Assembly: GCF_006716345.1 (NCBI RefSeq)
Contig: NZ_VFOX01000001.1
Span: forward strand, 806,001 to 870,000
Length of the DNA stretch: 64,000 bases
From: Microbacterium saperdae
Lineage (GTDB): Bacteria > Actinomycetota > Actinomycetes > Actinomycetales > Microbacteriaceae
Direction: 5' to 3'
Shown: one piece after another, positions 53,424 to 61,362 of the stretch
How positions within the stretch are numbered: the first letter of the stretch is position 1
Layout: every line of letters begins with the position of its first letter
Notes under the pieces: generated by a model
What the model was told of the DNA's origin: nothing
What the model saw: only the letters and a program-made list of their open reading frames with translations
Database searches by the model: none
Made by a program: the position numbers and the translations under genes

Positions 53424-54443
53424 ATGACCGACTCCGCCCTCGACACCCAGGTGCATCGCACCGTGGGGCGGCGTCTGATCCGAAACCCGCTGATCTGGGG
53501 TGCGTTGCTGCTCCTGGCCGCGCTCATCTGGACGCTGGCCGGCGATGACCTGAGCTTCTTCCCCTTCCTGTTGATGCTCGTCGGTGGGTGGTGCTTCGGC
53601 TTCGCGTTCGTGAACGCGACCCTGCGGATGGTGCCCGCGCGCAACGGGGTCTTCCTCCATGCCGGTGTCGCGATCGTGCTCGGCGCGGCCATCGCCTTCG
53701 TGGTCGAGTATGGAGAAGACCTGCTCGCGTCGTTTCCTGACCCGGTGCGCGCGGGGGCCGTCGTCGTGCAGCTCGCGGCGATCCCTGCGGCCGGGTGGAT
53801 CTGGCTCGGCCTGGTGTCGCGCATCACCGATGTCATGACTCGGCGTGAGGCGAAGAAGCGCCCGGTGCCGGTCACACCGGAGTGGGAGCGTGAGGAGAGC
53901 GGAGACGGGTCCGGCGTGCGCTTCCCCGGCATCCCGCTGCGCATGCGCGCGCTCACCGGTGCGATCATCGCGATCGTCGTCGTCTTCGGGCTGGGTGGCA
54001 CCGCGCTGGTGATCGCCTTCGACGACGTGGTGCTGCGTCTGGGCGCGCGTCTGACGATCATCCTGGTCGGCGTGGTGATCGCGCTGCCCGTCTACTTCAT
54101 CTTCACCGCCCTGCTGCGCCGCCGGACGGAGTCGTGCCTGGTGGCGTTCGGCAACGACGAGCTTCGCGTCACGGTGGGGGAGTCGACCCACGTGATCCCG
54201 TTCCGCAGGCTGGAGCGCCTCGTCTGGCGCACGCGCAGCGACTATGCGCGCATCGAGGTGCAGGGCGACGGCGTCGACCTCTCCCTGGTCGCCGGGCTCG
54301 CCAAGCCTCCGCGCGGTCTCACGGCGGAGCTGCCTCCGCTCCCGCGCCGGGTCTTCCGCCGGCTCGAGCTCGCCGGCATGACGCAGGAGAGTTCGCGGCG
54401 TCGCGACGTCACCATCTTCACGCGGTCCCCTGAGCAGGCCTGA
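53424..54443 (+). CDS. multi-pass membrane protein
   Basis: A 339-residue protein with about six hydrophobic segments (first four between residues 24 and 130, two more at about 180-205 and 214-235) and a cytosolic C-terminal domain of about 100 residues that looks PH-like (ELRVTVGESTHVIPFRRLERLVWR). No family named. TAGGAT lies 7 bases before the ATG without a ribosome site, so a leaderless start is likely. It is convergent with the flavoprotein gene, 2 bases away. Confidence 0.7.
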   Translation: MTDSALDTQVHRTVGRRLIRNPLIWGALLLLAALIWTLAGDDLSFFPFLLMLVGGWCFGFAFVNATLRMVPARNGVFLHAGVAIVLGAAIAFVVEYGEDLLASFPDPVRAGAVVVQLAAIPAAGWIWLGLVSRITDVMTRREAKKRPVPVTPEWEREESGDGSGVRFPGIPLRMRALTGAIIAIVVVFGLGGTALVIAFDDVVLRLGARLTIILVGVVIALPVYFIFTALLRRRTESCLVAFGNDELRVTVGESTHVIPFRRLERLVWRTRSDYARIEVQGDGVDLSLVAGLAKPPRGLTAELPPLPRRVFRRLELAGMTQESSRRRDVTIFTRSPEQA

Positions 54444-54445
54444 GG

Positions 54446-55057
54446 TCAGCGCACGGGGTATTCGCGCTCGCGCAGCGCGCGCGCCAGGTGCGCCGCATTG
54501 CCGGCGGCCGTGGTGAGCGCCGCCTTCACCTTCTCGGGGATCTCGTCGAGATCCTTGTAGTCGGTCGTGTGCATCGCCTCGCCGTTCCAGTACACCGAGG
54601 ACTGGGCAGGGATCGTGTAGCCGACGTCGTTGAGGGACTGGAAGAGGATGGCGGCGATGTGGTGCGCTCCGTCCTCGTTGCCCACGATCCCGGCGATCGC
54701 GACCTTGTCGAACAGCGTGGGGCGCCCACGTGCATCCGTCTCGCCGAGTTCGGCATCCAGTCTTTCGAGCACGCGCTGGGCGACGCTGGAGTGCTGGCCC
54801 ATCCAGGTCGGGGTGACGAACACCAGGATGTCGGCATCCAGGATCCGTGTGCGCAGCGCCGGCCACTCATCGTCGCCGCCCATGTCGGTCTCGACGCCGG
54901 GACTGATGACGGAGTCCACCGCACGGGCGATCTCTCCCGTCACGCCATGGGTGGCCAACTCCTCGAGGATCTGGGAGGCGAGCAGATCCGAACTCGACGC
55001 GGAGGGGGAGGGCTTCAACGTGCAGGAGAGGGCGATCGCTGTCAGTGGGGTGCTCAT
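54446..55057 (-). CDS. NAD(P)H-dependent FMN reductase-like flavodoxin
   Basis: A 203-residue flavodoxin-fold protein. The FMN loop reads LSCTLKPSPSASSSD near the start, ADILVFVTPTWMGQHSS at about 93-109 carries the second FMN contact, and IVGNEDGAHHI near 140 the third. This resembles NADPH-dependent FMN reductases and WrbA relatives. Substrate unknown; quinone, azo or drug reduction are options. ATG 55057 is preferred to 55108 because the family begins at this point. Confidence 0.8.
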   Translation of the reverse strand: MSTPLTAIALSCTLKPSPSASSSDLLASQILEELATHGVTGEIARAVDSVISPGVETDMGGDDEWPALRTRILDADILVFVTPTWMGQHSSVAQRVLERLDAELGETDARGRPTLFDKVAIAGIVGNEDGAHHIAAILFQSLNDVGYTIPAQSSVYWNGEAMHTTDYKDLDEIPEKVKAALTTAAGNAAHLARALREREYPVR

Positions 55058-55194
55058 ACCCACAGATGAGACCAGATCGGGCACCGGGCTCACAGGGGGT
55101 TCCGTCATACGGGATCGTGCGCTAGTCGCGGATCGGCACGCGGGCGCGGCCGCCGACGGTATCCTGGATGACGGCCGCTACGACAGGAGATCCC

Positions 55195-55398
55195 GTGATC
55201 CTCAGCTTCATCTTCTTCATGATCCTCTTCCTCGGAGGCATCTACCTCATGGGTCTGGCGCAGTCGCTCGAGGACTTCCAGGCGATCGTGTTCTGCGGTG
55301 GCCTCCTCCTCACCTCGCTCTCGCTCGCGTTCATGATGCGTCAGGGCGGCTCGGCAACGCGGCGCTCGAACAACTGGGCAGGCAAGGCCACGGACTGA
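55195..55398 (+). CDS. small two-TM membrane protein
   Basis: A 67-residue protein with two hydrophobic helices (ILSFIFFMILFLGGIYLMG and IVFCGGLLLTSLSLAFMM) and a polar end. GTG 55195 has AGGAG 5-6 bases upstream; the frame from 55168 has no site. Function unknown. Confidence 0.6.
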   Translation: MILSFIFFMILFLGGIYLMGLAQSLEDFQAIVFCGGLLLTSLSLAFMMRQGGSATRRSNNWAGKATD

Positions 55399-55490
55399 CC
55401 TGCGTCCCCTGCCGATGTGCGCGCGATTCCGACGCGCGCATCGGATCTCCAGCCTGTGAGTCGCACAGGTTGCAGGCGTAACGTCAGTAC

Positions 55491-56360
55491 ATGAATGCAC
55501 AACTGAAAATCGTGGGGCAGAGCCCCGAAATGCTGGGTCTGGAGACCGTCCTGGTCGGGTCGCTTCCCGCGACTCTGCTCACGGACGATGCACCGGACCG
55601 CTACACCGTGGAAGCGGTGTTCACGCGCAAGACGGACCGCGACGAGGTCGCCGCGATCCAGGGCAGCGAGATGCGCGCCCACCTGTCCGCGAACGGATAC
55701 CCGACCGTCGAACTCCGCGTCGCGGATCGTCGTCTGGAGATCGCGAACACCAACCTGGAAGAGCTCCGTGACGGCCTCGCTGCCGTCATCGCGGAACGAC
55801 TCGCCGAGATCAGCGCCGACCTTCAGGCTGACCGCGAGATCGCCGCACATCGCTTCCAGGACGCCTCCGACCGCGAACAGGTTCGCGCGGCATCCGTCGC
55901 GGCCCTGGCGGAATCGGTGGTCTTCGCCCGCCGCGCTGCGCCCGTCATCGGCGATGACGATGCGCGCATCGAGGACTGGGTGGAAGAAGGCGGCGCCTCC
56001 CGCTTAGCGGGCGACCCGCCGGAGAAGAGGTCGTCATGGGTGACATCCGCCCGACCGTCCGCACACGTCCGCGCGACAGCGCGCCGCGTGCGACGAGTAC
56101 GTTCACCGAGTTGGCTCAGCAGGTCCGCAGTCGCGGCCTCCTGCGACGGCGGTACGGCTACTACTGGACGAAGCTGGTCGCCGCTCCCGTCATCGTGGCC
56201 GCGTCCGTGCTCGCCTTCATCTGGATCGGCGACACCTGGTGGCAGCTGTTCACCGCCGCAGCGCTCGCGATCCTGTTCACCCAGATCGCCTTCCTGGGCC
56301 ATGACGCCGCGCACCGGCAGATCTTCGTCTCGGGCCGCTGGAACGACTGGATCAGCCTGA
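55491..56360 (+). CDS. hypothetical protein with 3' end overlapping the desaturase (possible frameshift)
   Basis: A 289-residue frame of which the first 180 residues look real: polar, alpha/beta in pattern, with DRYTVEAVFTRKTDRDE and ELRVADRRLEIANTNLEELRDG. The last 108 residues, from about 56036 on, overlap the desaturase gene in another frame and turn into an Arg/Ser-rich shadow sequence. A TAG in the +1 frame at 56005-56007, just after GGASR, would end a protein of about 172 residues, so a single-base indel just upstream is likely. TAACGT lies 6 bases before the ATG (leaderless pattern). No family recognised. Confidence 0.5.
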   Translation: MNAQLKIVGQSPEMLGLETVLVGSLPATLLTDDAPDRYTVEAVFTRKTDRDEVAAIQGSEMRAHLSANGYPTVELRVADRRLEIANTNLEELRDGLAAVIAERLAEISADLQADREIAAHRFQDASDREQVRAASVAALAESVVFARRAAPVIGDDDARIEDWVEEGGASRLAGDPPEKRSSWVTSARPSAHVRATARRVRRVRSPSWLSRSAVAASCDGGTATTGRSWSPLPSSWPRPCSPSSGSATPGGSCSPPQRSRSCSPRSPSWAMTPRTGRSSSRAAGTTGSA

Positions 56361-57130
56361 TCCTCGGCGACCTGCTGGTCGGCATGAGCTACGGATGGTG
56401 GCAGCACAAGCACACCCGTCATCACGCGAACCCGAACAAGCTCGGCGCGGATCCCGACATCGAGCTTCCGGTCATCGCGGTGACAGCGGAGACGGCGATG
56501 AAGCACCGCGGTCCGACCATCAGCTGGCTACGCGGTCATCAGGGTCTGCTCTTCTTCCCGATCCTCTTCCTCGAGGGCATCTCGCTGCACGCCTCGAGTG
56601 TGCGGCGCGTCCTCACCCGTGGGCGTCTGGAGCGGCGGTGGGTCGAGATCGTCTTCCTGAGCGTGCGGATGATCGGCTACCTGGTGCTGGTGTTCCTGGT
56701 GCTCTCACCCGGTATCGCTTTCGTGTTCCTCGCGGTGCAGCTCGGACTCTTCGGGTTCTACATGGGGGTGGCGTTCGCGCCCAACCACAAGGGGATGCCG
56801 GTGGTGCCGCGCGACATGACGCTCGACTTCCTGCGTCGGCAGGTGCTCATGAGCCGCAACATCCGGGGAAGCCGATTCCTCGACGTCGCGATGGGTGGAC
56901 TGAACTACCAGATCGAGCATCACCTGTTCCCGTCGATGCCGCGGCCGCACCTGCGGCGGGCCGCTCCGCTGATCGCCGAGTACTGTCAGGACCACGACGT
57001 GCGCTACACGCAGACCGGGCTGTTCACGTCCTACGCGATCGTGGTGCGCTACATCAACCGCGTCGGACTGGGGGAACGCGACGTGTTCTCCTGTCCGCTG
57101 ATCGAACAGCGCGCTGCCCTGACCGCCTGA
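56036..57130 (+). CDS. membrane fatty-acid (acyl-CoA/lipid) desaturase
   Basis: A 364-residue integral desaturase that puts a double bond into fatty acyl chains using di-iron and O2. All three His boxes are present: HDAAH at residues 89-93, HKHTRHH at 124-130 and QIEHHLFP near 293, the last typical of front-end/DesA3-type enzymes. Four hydrophobic segments lie between residues 45 and 255. The ATG has AGAGG 6 bases upstream. It probably adjusts membrane fluidity. Convergent with the acetyltransferase, with stop codons back to back. Confidence 0.93.
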   Translation: MGDIRPTVRTRPRDSAPRATSTFTELAQQVRSRGLLRRRYGYYWTKLVAAPVIVAASVLAFIWIGDTWWQLFTAAALAILFTQIAFLGHDAAHRQIFVSGRWNDWISLILGDLLVGMSYGWWQHKHTRHHANPNKLGADPDIELPVIAVTAETAMKHRGPTISWLRGHQGLLFFPILFLEGISLHASSVRRVLTRGRLERRWVEIVFLSVRMIGYLVLVFLVLSPGIAFVFLAVQLGLFGFYMGVAFAPNHKGMPVVPRDMTLDFLRRQVLMSRNIRGSRFLDVAMGGLNYQIEHHLFPSMPRPHLRRAAPLIAEYCQDHDVRYTQTGLFTSYAIVVRYINRVGLGERDVFSCPLIEQRAALTA

Positions 57131-57742
57131 TCAGCGACGCTTGGCCAAGCGAGCCTCGAGGTTCGCCTTCACCGCCGGCCACTCCGGTTCGATGATCGAG
57201 AACTCGACGCTGTCGCGCAGGGCGCCGTTGCGGTAGCGCGACATGGCGCGCATCACGCCGTCCTGCTTCGCACCGAGCCGCTCGATGGCGGCGCGCGACT
57301 GGAAGTTCACCCACTGCGTCGTGAGCCCGACGCGGAAGACGCCCAGCGTCTCGAAGGCGTGCTGCAGGAGGAGCAGCTTGGATTCGGCGTTCGTGCCGGT
57401 GCCGTGCGCCGAGGGCCGGTTCCAGGTGTAGCCGATGTGCAGCCGCGGGACGTCGGCGACGATGTCGTAGTACGAGGTCAGGCCGAGTACCCGACCGGAG
57501 GAATCGAACGCCGTGAACGGCACCATCTCACCGTTCTCGCGCAGGGTGATGCGCCGCGCGATCTCCTCCTCGACGCCGTCGGGGGCCGGCACCGAGGTGT
57601 ACCAGGCGGTCTTCCAGAGATCGCCCTCCTGCACGGCCTCGATCAGGGCATCGCGGTGCGACGTCTCCAGAGGGCGCAGCTCGACGAGCGTTCCGGTCAG
57701 CGTGACGGCAGAGGGGGAGACGAGAAAAGCCATGCCCGCCAT
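57131..57742 (-). CDS. GNAT-family N-acetyltransferase
   Basis: A 203-residue RimL/RimJ-like acetyltransferase: LTGTLVELRPLETSHRDAL at the start, YTWNRPSAHGTGTNAESKLLLLQHAFE near residue 100 (acetyl-CoA region), and the RAAIERLGAKQDGVMR end segment. Substrate unknown. Start is ATG 57742 or 57733; the ribosome site is weak for either. Its stop follows the desaturase stop without a spare base. Confidence 0.83.
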   Translation of the reverse strand: MAGMAFLVSPSAVTLTGTLVELRPLETSHRDALIEAVQEGDLWKTAWYTSVPAPDGVEEEIARRITLRENGEMVPFTAFDSSGRVLGLTSYYDIVADVPRLHIGYTWNRPSAHGTGTNAESKLLLLQHAFETLGVFRVGLTTQWVNFQSRAAIERLGAKQDGVMRAMSRYRNGALRDSVEFSIIEPEWPAVKANLEARLAKRR

Positions 57743-57775
57743 TCAACCAGTTCGATCTCGACCAGGACCGCAGGT

Positions 57776-58216
57776 TCAGTCGGCTGCGACGCGATGCGCC
57801 CATTGGCCGGATCCCATGCGCGGCGCGACGTAGACGCTCTCTCCGATCCGCTGCAGCAGCCGGCGGTACGCATCGACCAGTTCCACCGTGACGCCGAGCT
57901 CGAAGGCCAGACTCGCGCGATGGGTGCCGCGAACCGCTTCGGCAGCCGCATAGGCGGCGGGCGAGATGAGCAGCCGTGCCGCCCATTCGTCCGCGCGGCG
58001 CTCCTGGCGGGCGCGAGCCTCGGGGTGCGCCGATACCGTGTGGCCGAGCGTCGCGTGCCCGAGTTCATGCGCGAGCACGCTCGTCGCGGTGCGGACACTC
58101 ATCCCCGGGGCGAGACGGATGGTCATCGCGGCATGGTCGTATCCGCCTCTGGTGGGACCAGGGCGCTCCACCAATCGGAGGCCACTCTCCTCGACGAGTC
58201 GAAGGAGGTGGTCCAT
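57776..58216 (-). CDS. ImmA/IrrE-family metallo-endopeptidase
   Basis: A 146-residue zinc protease with HELGHATLGH near residue 50 and a downstream RADEWAARLLI with the third-ligand Glu/Asp. ImmA relatives cleave phage-type XRE repressors when DNA is damaged, and IrrE/PprI activates stress genes. It follows the XRE gene by 7 bases, a classic repressor-protease pair. ATG 58216 has AGGAG 4-5 bases upstream; the longer frame from 58312 overlaps the XRE gene and is not used. Confidence 0.88.
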   Translation of the reverse strand: MDHLLRLVEESGLRLVERPGPTRGGYDHAAMTIRLAPGMSVRTATSVLAHELGHATLGHTVSAHPEARARQERRADEWAARLLISPAAYAAAEAVRGTHRASLAFELGVTVELVDAYRRLLQRIGESVYVAPRMGSGQWAHRVAAD

Positions 58217-58223
58217 GATGCTC

Positions 58224-58601
58224 CTACTGGTACAGGTCGTCGGTGTCGCGCTCGTGCCCGACGGGGGATTCGAAGGCGACTTCGGGGATATTCTCGTCGG
58301 TGCCTGCGACATCGGTCCGGCGGCGGAACGGGGTCAGTGTGCCGGCTCCTCTGGCGCTGTCGGCGCTCAATCGTTCTTCGGCCCTGGCCAGCACGAGATG
58401 GGGGGCGACCCGGACCTGCGCACACACGGCGTAGACCACCGGGACGGGGATGGCCCGCTTGCCGGTGACGTAGTTGTCGAGCGCGCTGCGGGCGACCCCG
58501 ATGTCGCGCGCCATCGCCGCGATGCTGCTCCCCGCGGCGGCGATCTCGCCCCGCAGCTGGCGGCCGACCGCGGCGTTGAACTCCTCGGAGAGTGTCTTCA
58601 C
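58224..58601 (-). CDS. XRE-like repressor paired with ImmA
   Basis: A 125-residue DNA-binding protein with an XRE/lambda-repressor HTH at about residues 25-60 (IAAMARDIGVARSALDNYVTGK) and a C-terminal tail with acidic TDENIPEVAFE that could be the cleavage or recognition region for ImmA. GTG 58601 lies 7 bases after TATCGT, which suggests a leaderless mRNA; GTG 58610 is an alternative. It faces another small XRE gene, so both probably act on the shared 94-base promoter. Confidence 0.78.
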   Translation of the reverse strand: MKTLSEEFNAAVGRQLRGEIAAAGSSIAAMARDIGVARSALDNYVTGKRAIPVPVVYAVCAQVRVAPHLVLARAEERLSADSARGAGTLTPFRRRTDVAGTDENIPEVAFESPVGHERDTDDLYQ

Positions 58602-58695
58602 ACGTGTCACGATAGCACCGGCCTGTACCCAATATGCTGTCATGCTGGTCCGGTGATCGCTTGCACGTCGACAAACAGGGCGATAGTGTCTTCGT
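58602..58695. promoter_or_regulatory. divergent promoter between the two XRE genes
   Basis: Both sides show a TANNNT hexamer 6-7 bases from a GTG start (TATCGT on the minus strand, TAGTGT at 58684-58689 on the plus). CGATAG occurs twice in direct orientation (about 58610 and 58681) next to the two hexamers and could be an operator half-site. Confidence 0.45.
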
Positions 58696-58932
58696 GTGAC
58701 GACAGATGATCGACGCCTGGTGGCAGAAGCGGTCGCCACGCAACTCGGCAGAGCAGGGCGCTCTCGACGTTGGCTGTCGGAGCACGCCGGAATCGGCTAC
58801 TCCACGCTCCGGCGCAGGATGCAGGCGCGCTCCGACTTCACGGTCACGGAGCTCGCCGCCATCGCGCTGGCGCTGGACCTCTCGCCCGCCGTGCTCGTCC
58901 CTTCCCCTCGGGGTGCGGGCGCGGATTCATAG
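58696..58932 (+). CDS. small XRE-family regulator
   Basis: A 78-residue protein made almost entirely of one helix-turn-helix domain (RRWLSEHAGIGYSTLRRRM, then FTVTELAAIALALDLSPA). It faces the XRE-ImmA operon across a 94-base divergent promoter. GTG 58696 sits 6 bases after TAGTGT. It may repress the other operon or switch with it, as in phage lysogeny modules, although no other phage gene is close. Confidence 0.75.
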   Translation: MTTDDRRLVAEAVATQLGRAGRSRRWLSEHAGIGYSTLRRRMQARSDFTVTELAAIALALDLSPAVLVPSPRGAGADS

Positions 58933-59033
58933 GGAAGGCGTGTCGGTCGGGACCCCGCTGGGGCGGCGGTCTCGACCGACATGTCGCTCGTTCCTCCCCG
59001 CGTGGCGGGAACGCACCGGGGTATCGTGGCGGG

Positions 59034-59963
59034 ATGAAGACCGTGCCCTTCGGATCCACCACCGCTCCCGCCGTCATCGCTGGAATGATGCGCATCGACG
59101 ACAAGGACGATGCGCACATCCGCACTCTCTATCGTGCGGCGCGTGACGCCGGAATCGACTTCTTCGACCACGCCGACATCTACGGCGGCAGCATGCACCA
59201 CTGCGAGACCCGGTTCGCCGACGCCTTGCAGCTGAGCTCTGCCGAGCGCGATGAGATCGTGCTGCAGACCAAGTGCGGCATCGTCCCGGCCCAGGGCATG
59301 TTCGACTTCTCGTACGAGCACATCACGGCGCAGGTCGAGGGCTCTCTGCGGGCGCTGCGCACCGACCGCATCGATGTGCTGCTGCTGCATCGGCCCGACG
59401 CGCTCGTGGAACCGGACGAGGTCGCCAGGGCCTTCGATGAGCTGGAGGCTTCGGGCAAGGTGAAGGCGTTCGGCGTCTCCAACCACACGCCGCGCCAGAT
59501 CGATCTGCTCCGCACGGCGGTGCGCCAACCTCTCGTGGCCAATCAGCTGCAGCTCTCCATCACGCACGCGCCGATCATCGCGCAGCCGGTCGCGGCGAAC
59601 ATGGCGGGCTCGGACCAGAGCATCGTCCGCGACGGCGGCGGGATCGTGGAGTACTGCCGCATCAACGGCATCACGGTCCAGGCGTGGTCGCCGTTCCAGG
59701 GCGGCTTCTTCACCGGCGTCTTCCTCGGCAACCCGGATTACGCCGAGCTGAACGCCGTGATCGATCGATTGGCCGCGTCGTACGATGTCACGCCGATCGC
59801 GATCGCGACGGCGTGGATCACCCGGCACCCCGCGAAGATGCAGGTCGTTCTCGGAACCACCACGCCCCAGCGCGTGCAGGACGCGGCGGCGGGAGCCGAC
59901 GTCGAACTCACCAGGGCGGAATGGTACGAGCTGTTCCGGGCCGGCGGGCATCTGCTGCCTTAG
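59034..59963 (+). CDS. aldo/keto reductase
   Basis: A 309-residue NADPH-dependent AKR of the YdhF type. Catalytic residues are in FDHADIYGG (Asp, Tyr; about residue 46), QTKCGI (Lys, about 79) and LLLHRPD (His, about 114); NHTPRQIDLL and the cofactor-binding VLGTTTPQRVQDA segment near residue 275 follow. Substrate unknown. GTATCGT plus GGCGGG upstream give either a leaderless or weakly led start at ATG 59034. It is followed after 38 bases by the PLDc_N-type gene. Confidence 0.9.
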   Translation: MKTVPFGSTTAPAVIAGMMRIDDKDDAHIRTLYRAARDAGIDFFDHADIYGGSMHHCETRFADALQLSSAERDEIVLQTKCGIVPAQGMFDFSYEHITAQVEGSLRALRTDRIDVLLLHRPDALVEPDEVARAFDELEASGKVKAFGVSNHTPRQIDLLRTAVRQPLVANQLQLSITHAPIIAQPVAANMAGSDQSIVRDGGGIVEYCRINGITVQAWSPFQGGFFTGVFLGNPDYAELNAVIDRLAASYDVTPIAIATAWITRHPAKMQVVLGTTTPQRVQDAAAGADVELTRAEWYELFRAGGHLLP

Positions 59964-60001
59964 CCGGACCGCGGAGCCGGTTCGTCGTCTACCCTGAACT
60001 C

Positions 60002-60385
60002 ATGTCGTTCCTGCTCTCGATCCTCGTCATCGCGCTGATGATCGGCGCGCTGATCGACATCATCACCCGCGACGACTCGCAGGTGAAGTTCCTGCCCAAG
60101 ATGGTCTGGATCATCATCGTCATCCTGCTGCCGCTGATCGGCAGCCTCCTCTGGTTCGGACTCGGCCGGGAGTATGGCAGCGAGGGCATCGCGATCCCGC
60201 GGATGCGCCGCGCCCCGCGTTCGGCTCCGGCAGACGTGCGCCCCGCGCCGGCGCCGCCGAGGGACACGCGGACGACCGAGCAGCAGATCGCGGATCTCGA
60301 CCGCGAGATCGAGGAATGGCGGCTCCGTCAGGAGATCGAGAGGCGCAAGGGCGACGCCGACGAGCAGGGCCAGGTCGGCGCGTGA
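60002..60385 (+). CDS. PLDc_N-type small membrane protein
   Basis: A 127-residue protein with two hydrophobic segments (LLSILVIALMIGALIDII and KMVWIIIVILLPLIGSLLWF, separated by DDSQVKFLPK), the PLDc_N domain usually found before cardiolipin synthase catalytic domains or alone in actinobacteria, then a charged coiled tail (DLDREIEEWRLRQEIERRKG). TACCCT lies 6 bases before the ATG, so the mRNA is probably leaderless. It overlaps the epimerase gene by 4 bases (GTGA). Confidence 0.8.
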   Translation: MSFLLSILVIALMIGALIDIITRDDSQVKFLPKMVWIIIVILLPLIGSLLWFGLGREYGSEGIAIPRMRRAPRSAPADVRPAPAPPRDTRTTEQQIADLDREIEEWRLRQEIERRKGDADEQGQVGA

Positions 60386-61362
60386 CGCGACGAGCGGTGC
60401 TCGGCGGCGGCTCGGGGTTCCTCGGCGCTGCGCTCAAGGATGCGCTCGAGGCTGACGGGTACGAGGTCAGCGTGATCGGACGGAACGGTCCGGACGCACG
60501 GTGGGACGATCCCGCGGCGATCCTCCGTCTGGTCGACGGCGCGGATCTGCTCGTCGGACTGGCCGGCAAGGCGATCGACTGCCGCTTCACGGATGCGAAC
60601 CGCGATGAGTTCCTGCGGTCGCGCCTCGACACCACGAGGGCCCTGCATGACGCGGTGGCGAAGGCGGCGAACCCGCCGACGGTCTGGATGAACGCGAGCA
60701 GTGCGACCATCTACCGCTACGCGCTCGATCGTGCGCAGACCGAGGCGGACACCGACTTCGACACCGGCTTCTCACCGGATGTCGCGCTCGCGTGGGAGGA
60801 GGAGTTCTTCCGCGGCGAGCTCCCCGGCACGCGACGCGTCGCGATGCGCATCACGATCGTGCTCGGAGACGGCCCGGCGACCGACCTCTTCTTCCGTCTC
60901 GCCCGCTGGGGGATCGGCGGCCCCCAGTTCGACGGATGGTGGTTCCCGCATCGCCGCTACCGGGGGATCGGTCCGCACCCGACGGAGCCCGAGCAGCCGC
61001 TCGGGAAGCACTCGAAGGGGCGCCAGAAGTTCAGCTGGATCCACATCGACGATCTGGTGGGCGCGGTGCGCTTCGTCCGCGATCACCCGTCGATCGAGGG
61101 GCCCGTCAACTTCTCGGCGCCGACCCAGACCGACAACCGGGGACTGATGGCGACGCTGCGCCGCGTCGTCGGGATGCCTGTCGGGCTGCCCTCCTGGCGG
61201 TTCATGCTGGAGCCGGCGATGTGGGTCCTCCGTAAGGAGCCGGAGCTGGTCCTCAAGAGCCGCTGGGTGGCGCCCCGGGTGCTCGCCGATGCGGGCTACG
61301 AGTTCGCGTACCCCGAGCTGGAGCCGGCCTTGCGTGACGTCTGGGAGCAGAGCAGAAGCTGA
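60382..61362 (+). CDS. NAD-dependent epimerase/dehydratase-like (DUF1731/TIGR01777-type) protein
   Basis: A 326-residue short-chain epimerase-like protein: the GGGSGFLGAAL dinucleotide motif at about residues 8-18, the ADLLVGLAGKAIDCRF segment that marks the YfcH/TIGR01777 group, MNASSATIYR near 105, and the HIDDLVGAVRFV region near residue 225 with a C-terminal DUF1731-like end. Substrate not known in any member; SulA/YfcH-type proteins are implicated in cell-division control only by name. It is cotranslated with the PLDc_N gene. Its stop abuts that of the convergent ROK gene. Confidence 0.82.
   Translation: MTRRAVLGGGSGFLGAALKDALEADGYEVSVIGRNGPDARWDDPAAILRLVDGADLLVGLAGKAIDCRFTDANRDEFLRSRLDTTRALHDAVAKAANPPTVWMNASSATIYRYALDRAQTEADTDFDTGFSPDVALAWEEEFFRGELPGTRRVAMRITIVLGDGPATDLFFRLARWGIGGPQFDGWWFPHRRYRGIGPHPTEPEQPLGKHSKGRQKFSWIHIDDLVGAVRFVRDHPSIEGPVNFSAPTQTDNRGLMATLRRVVGMPVGLPSWRFMLEPAMWVLRKEPELVLKSRWVAPRVLADAGYEFAYPELEPALRDVWEQSRS

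Noticed and set aside
57120..57140. Zero-gap convergent stops (TGATCA) at 57128-57133 and again at 61360-61365
   Set aside because: Compact convergent gene ends are common in this genome style; no terminator hairpin or special motif was found.
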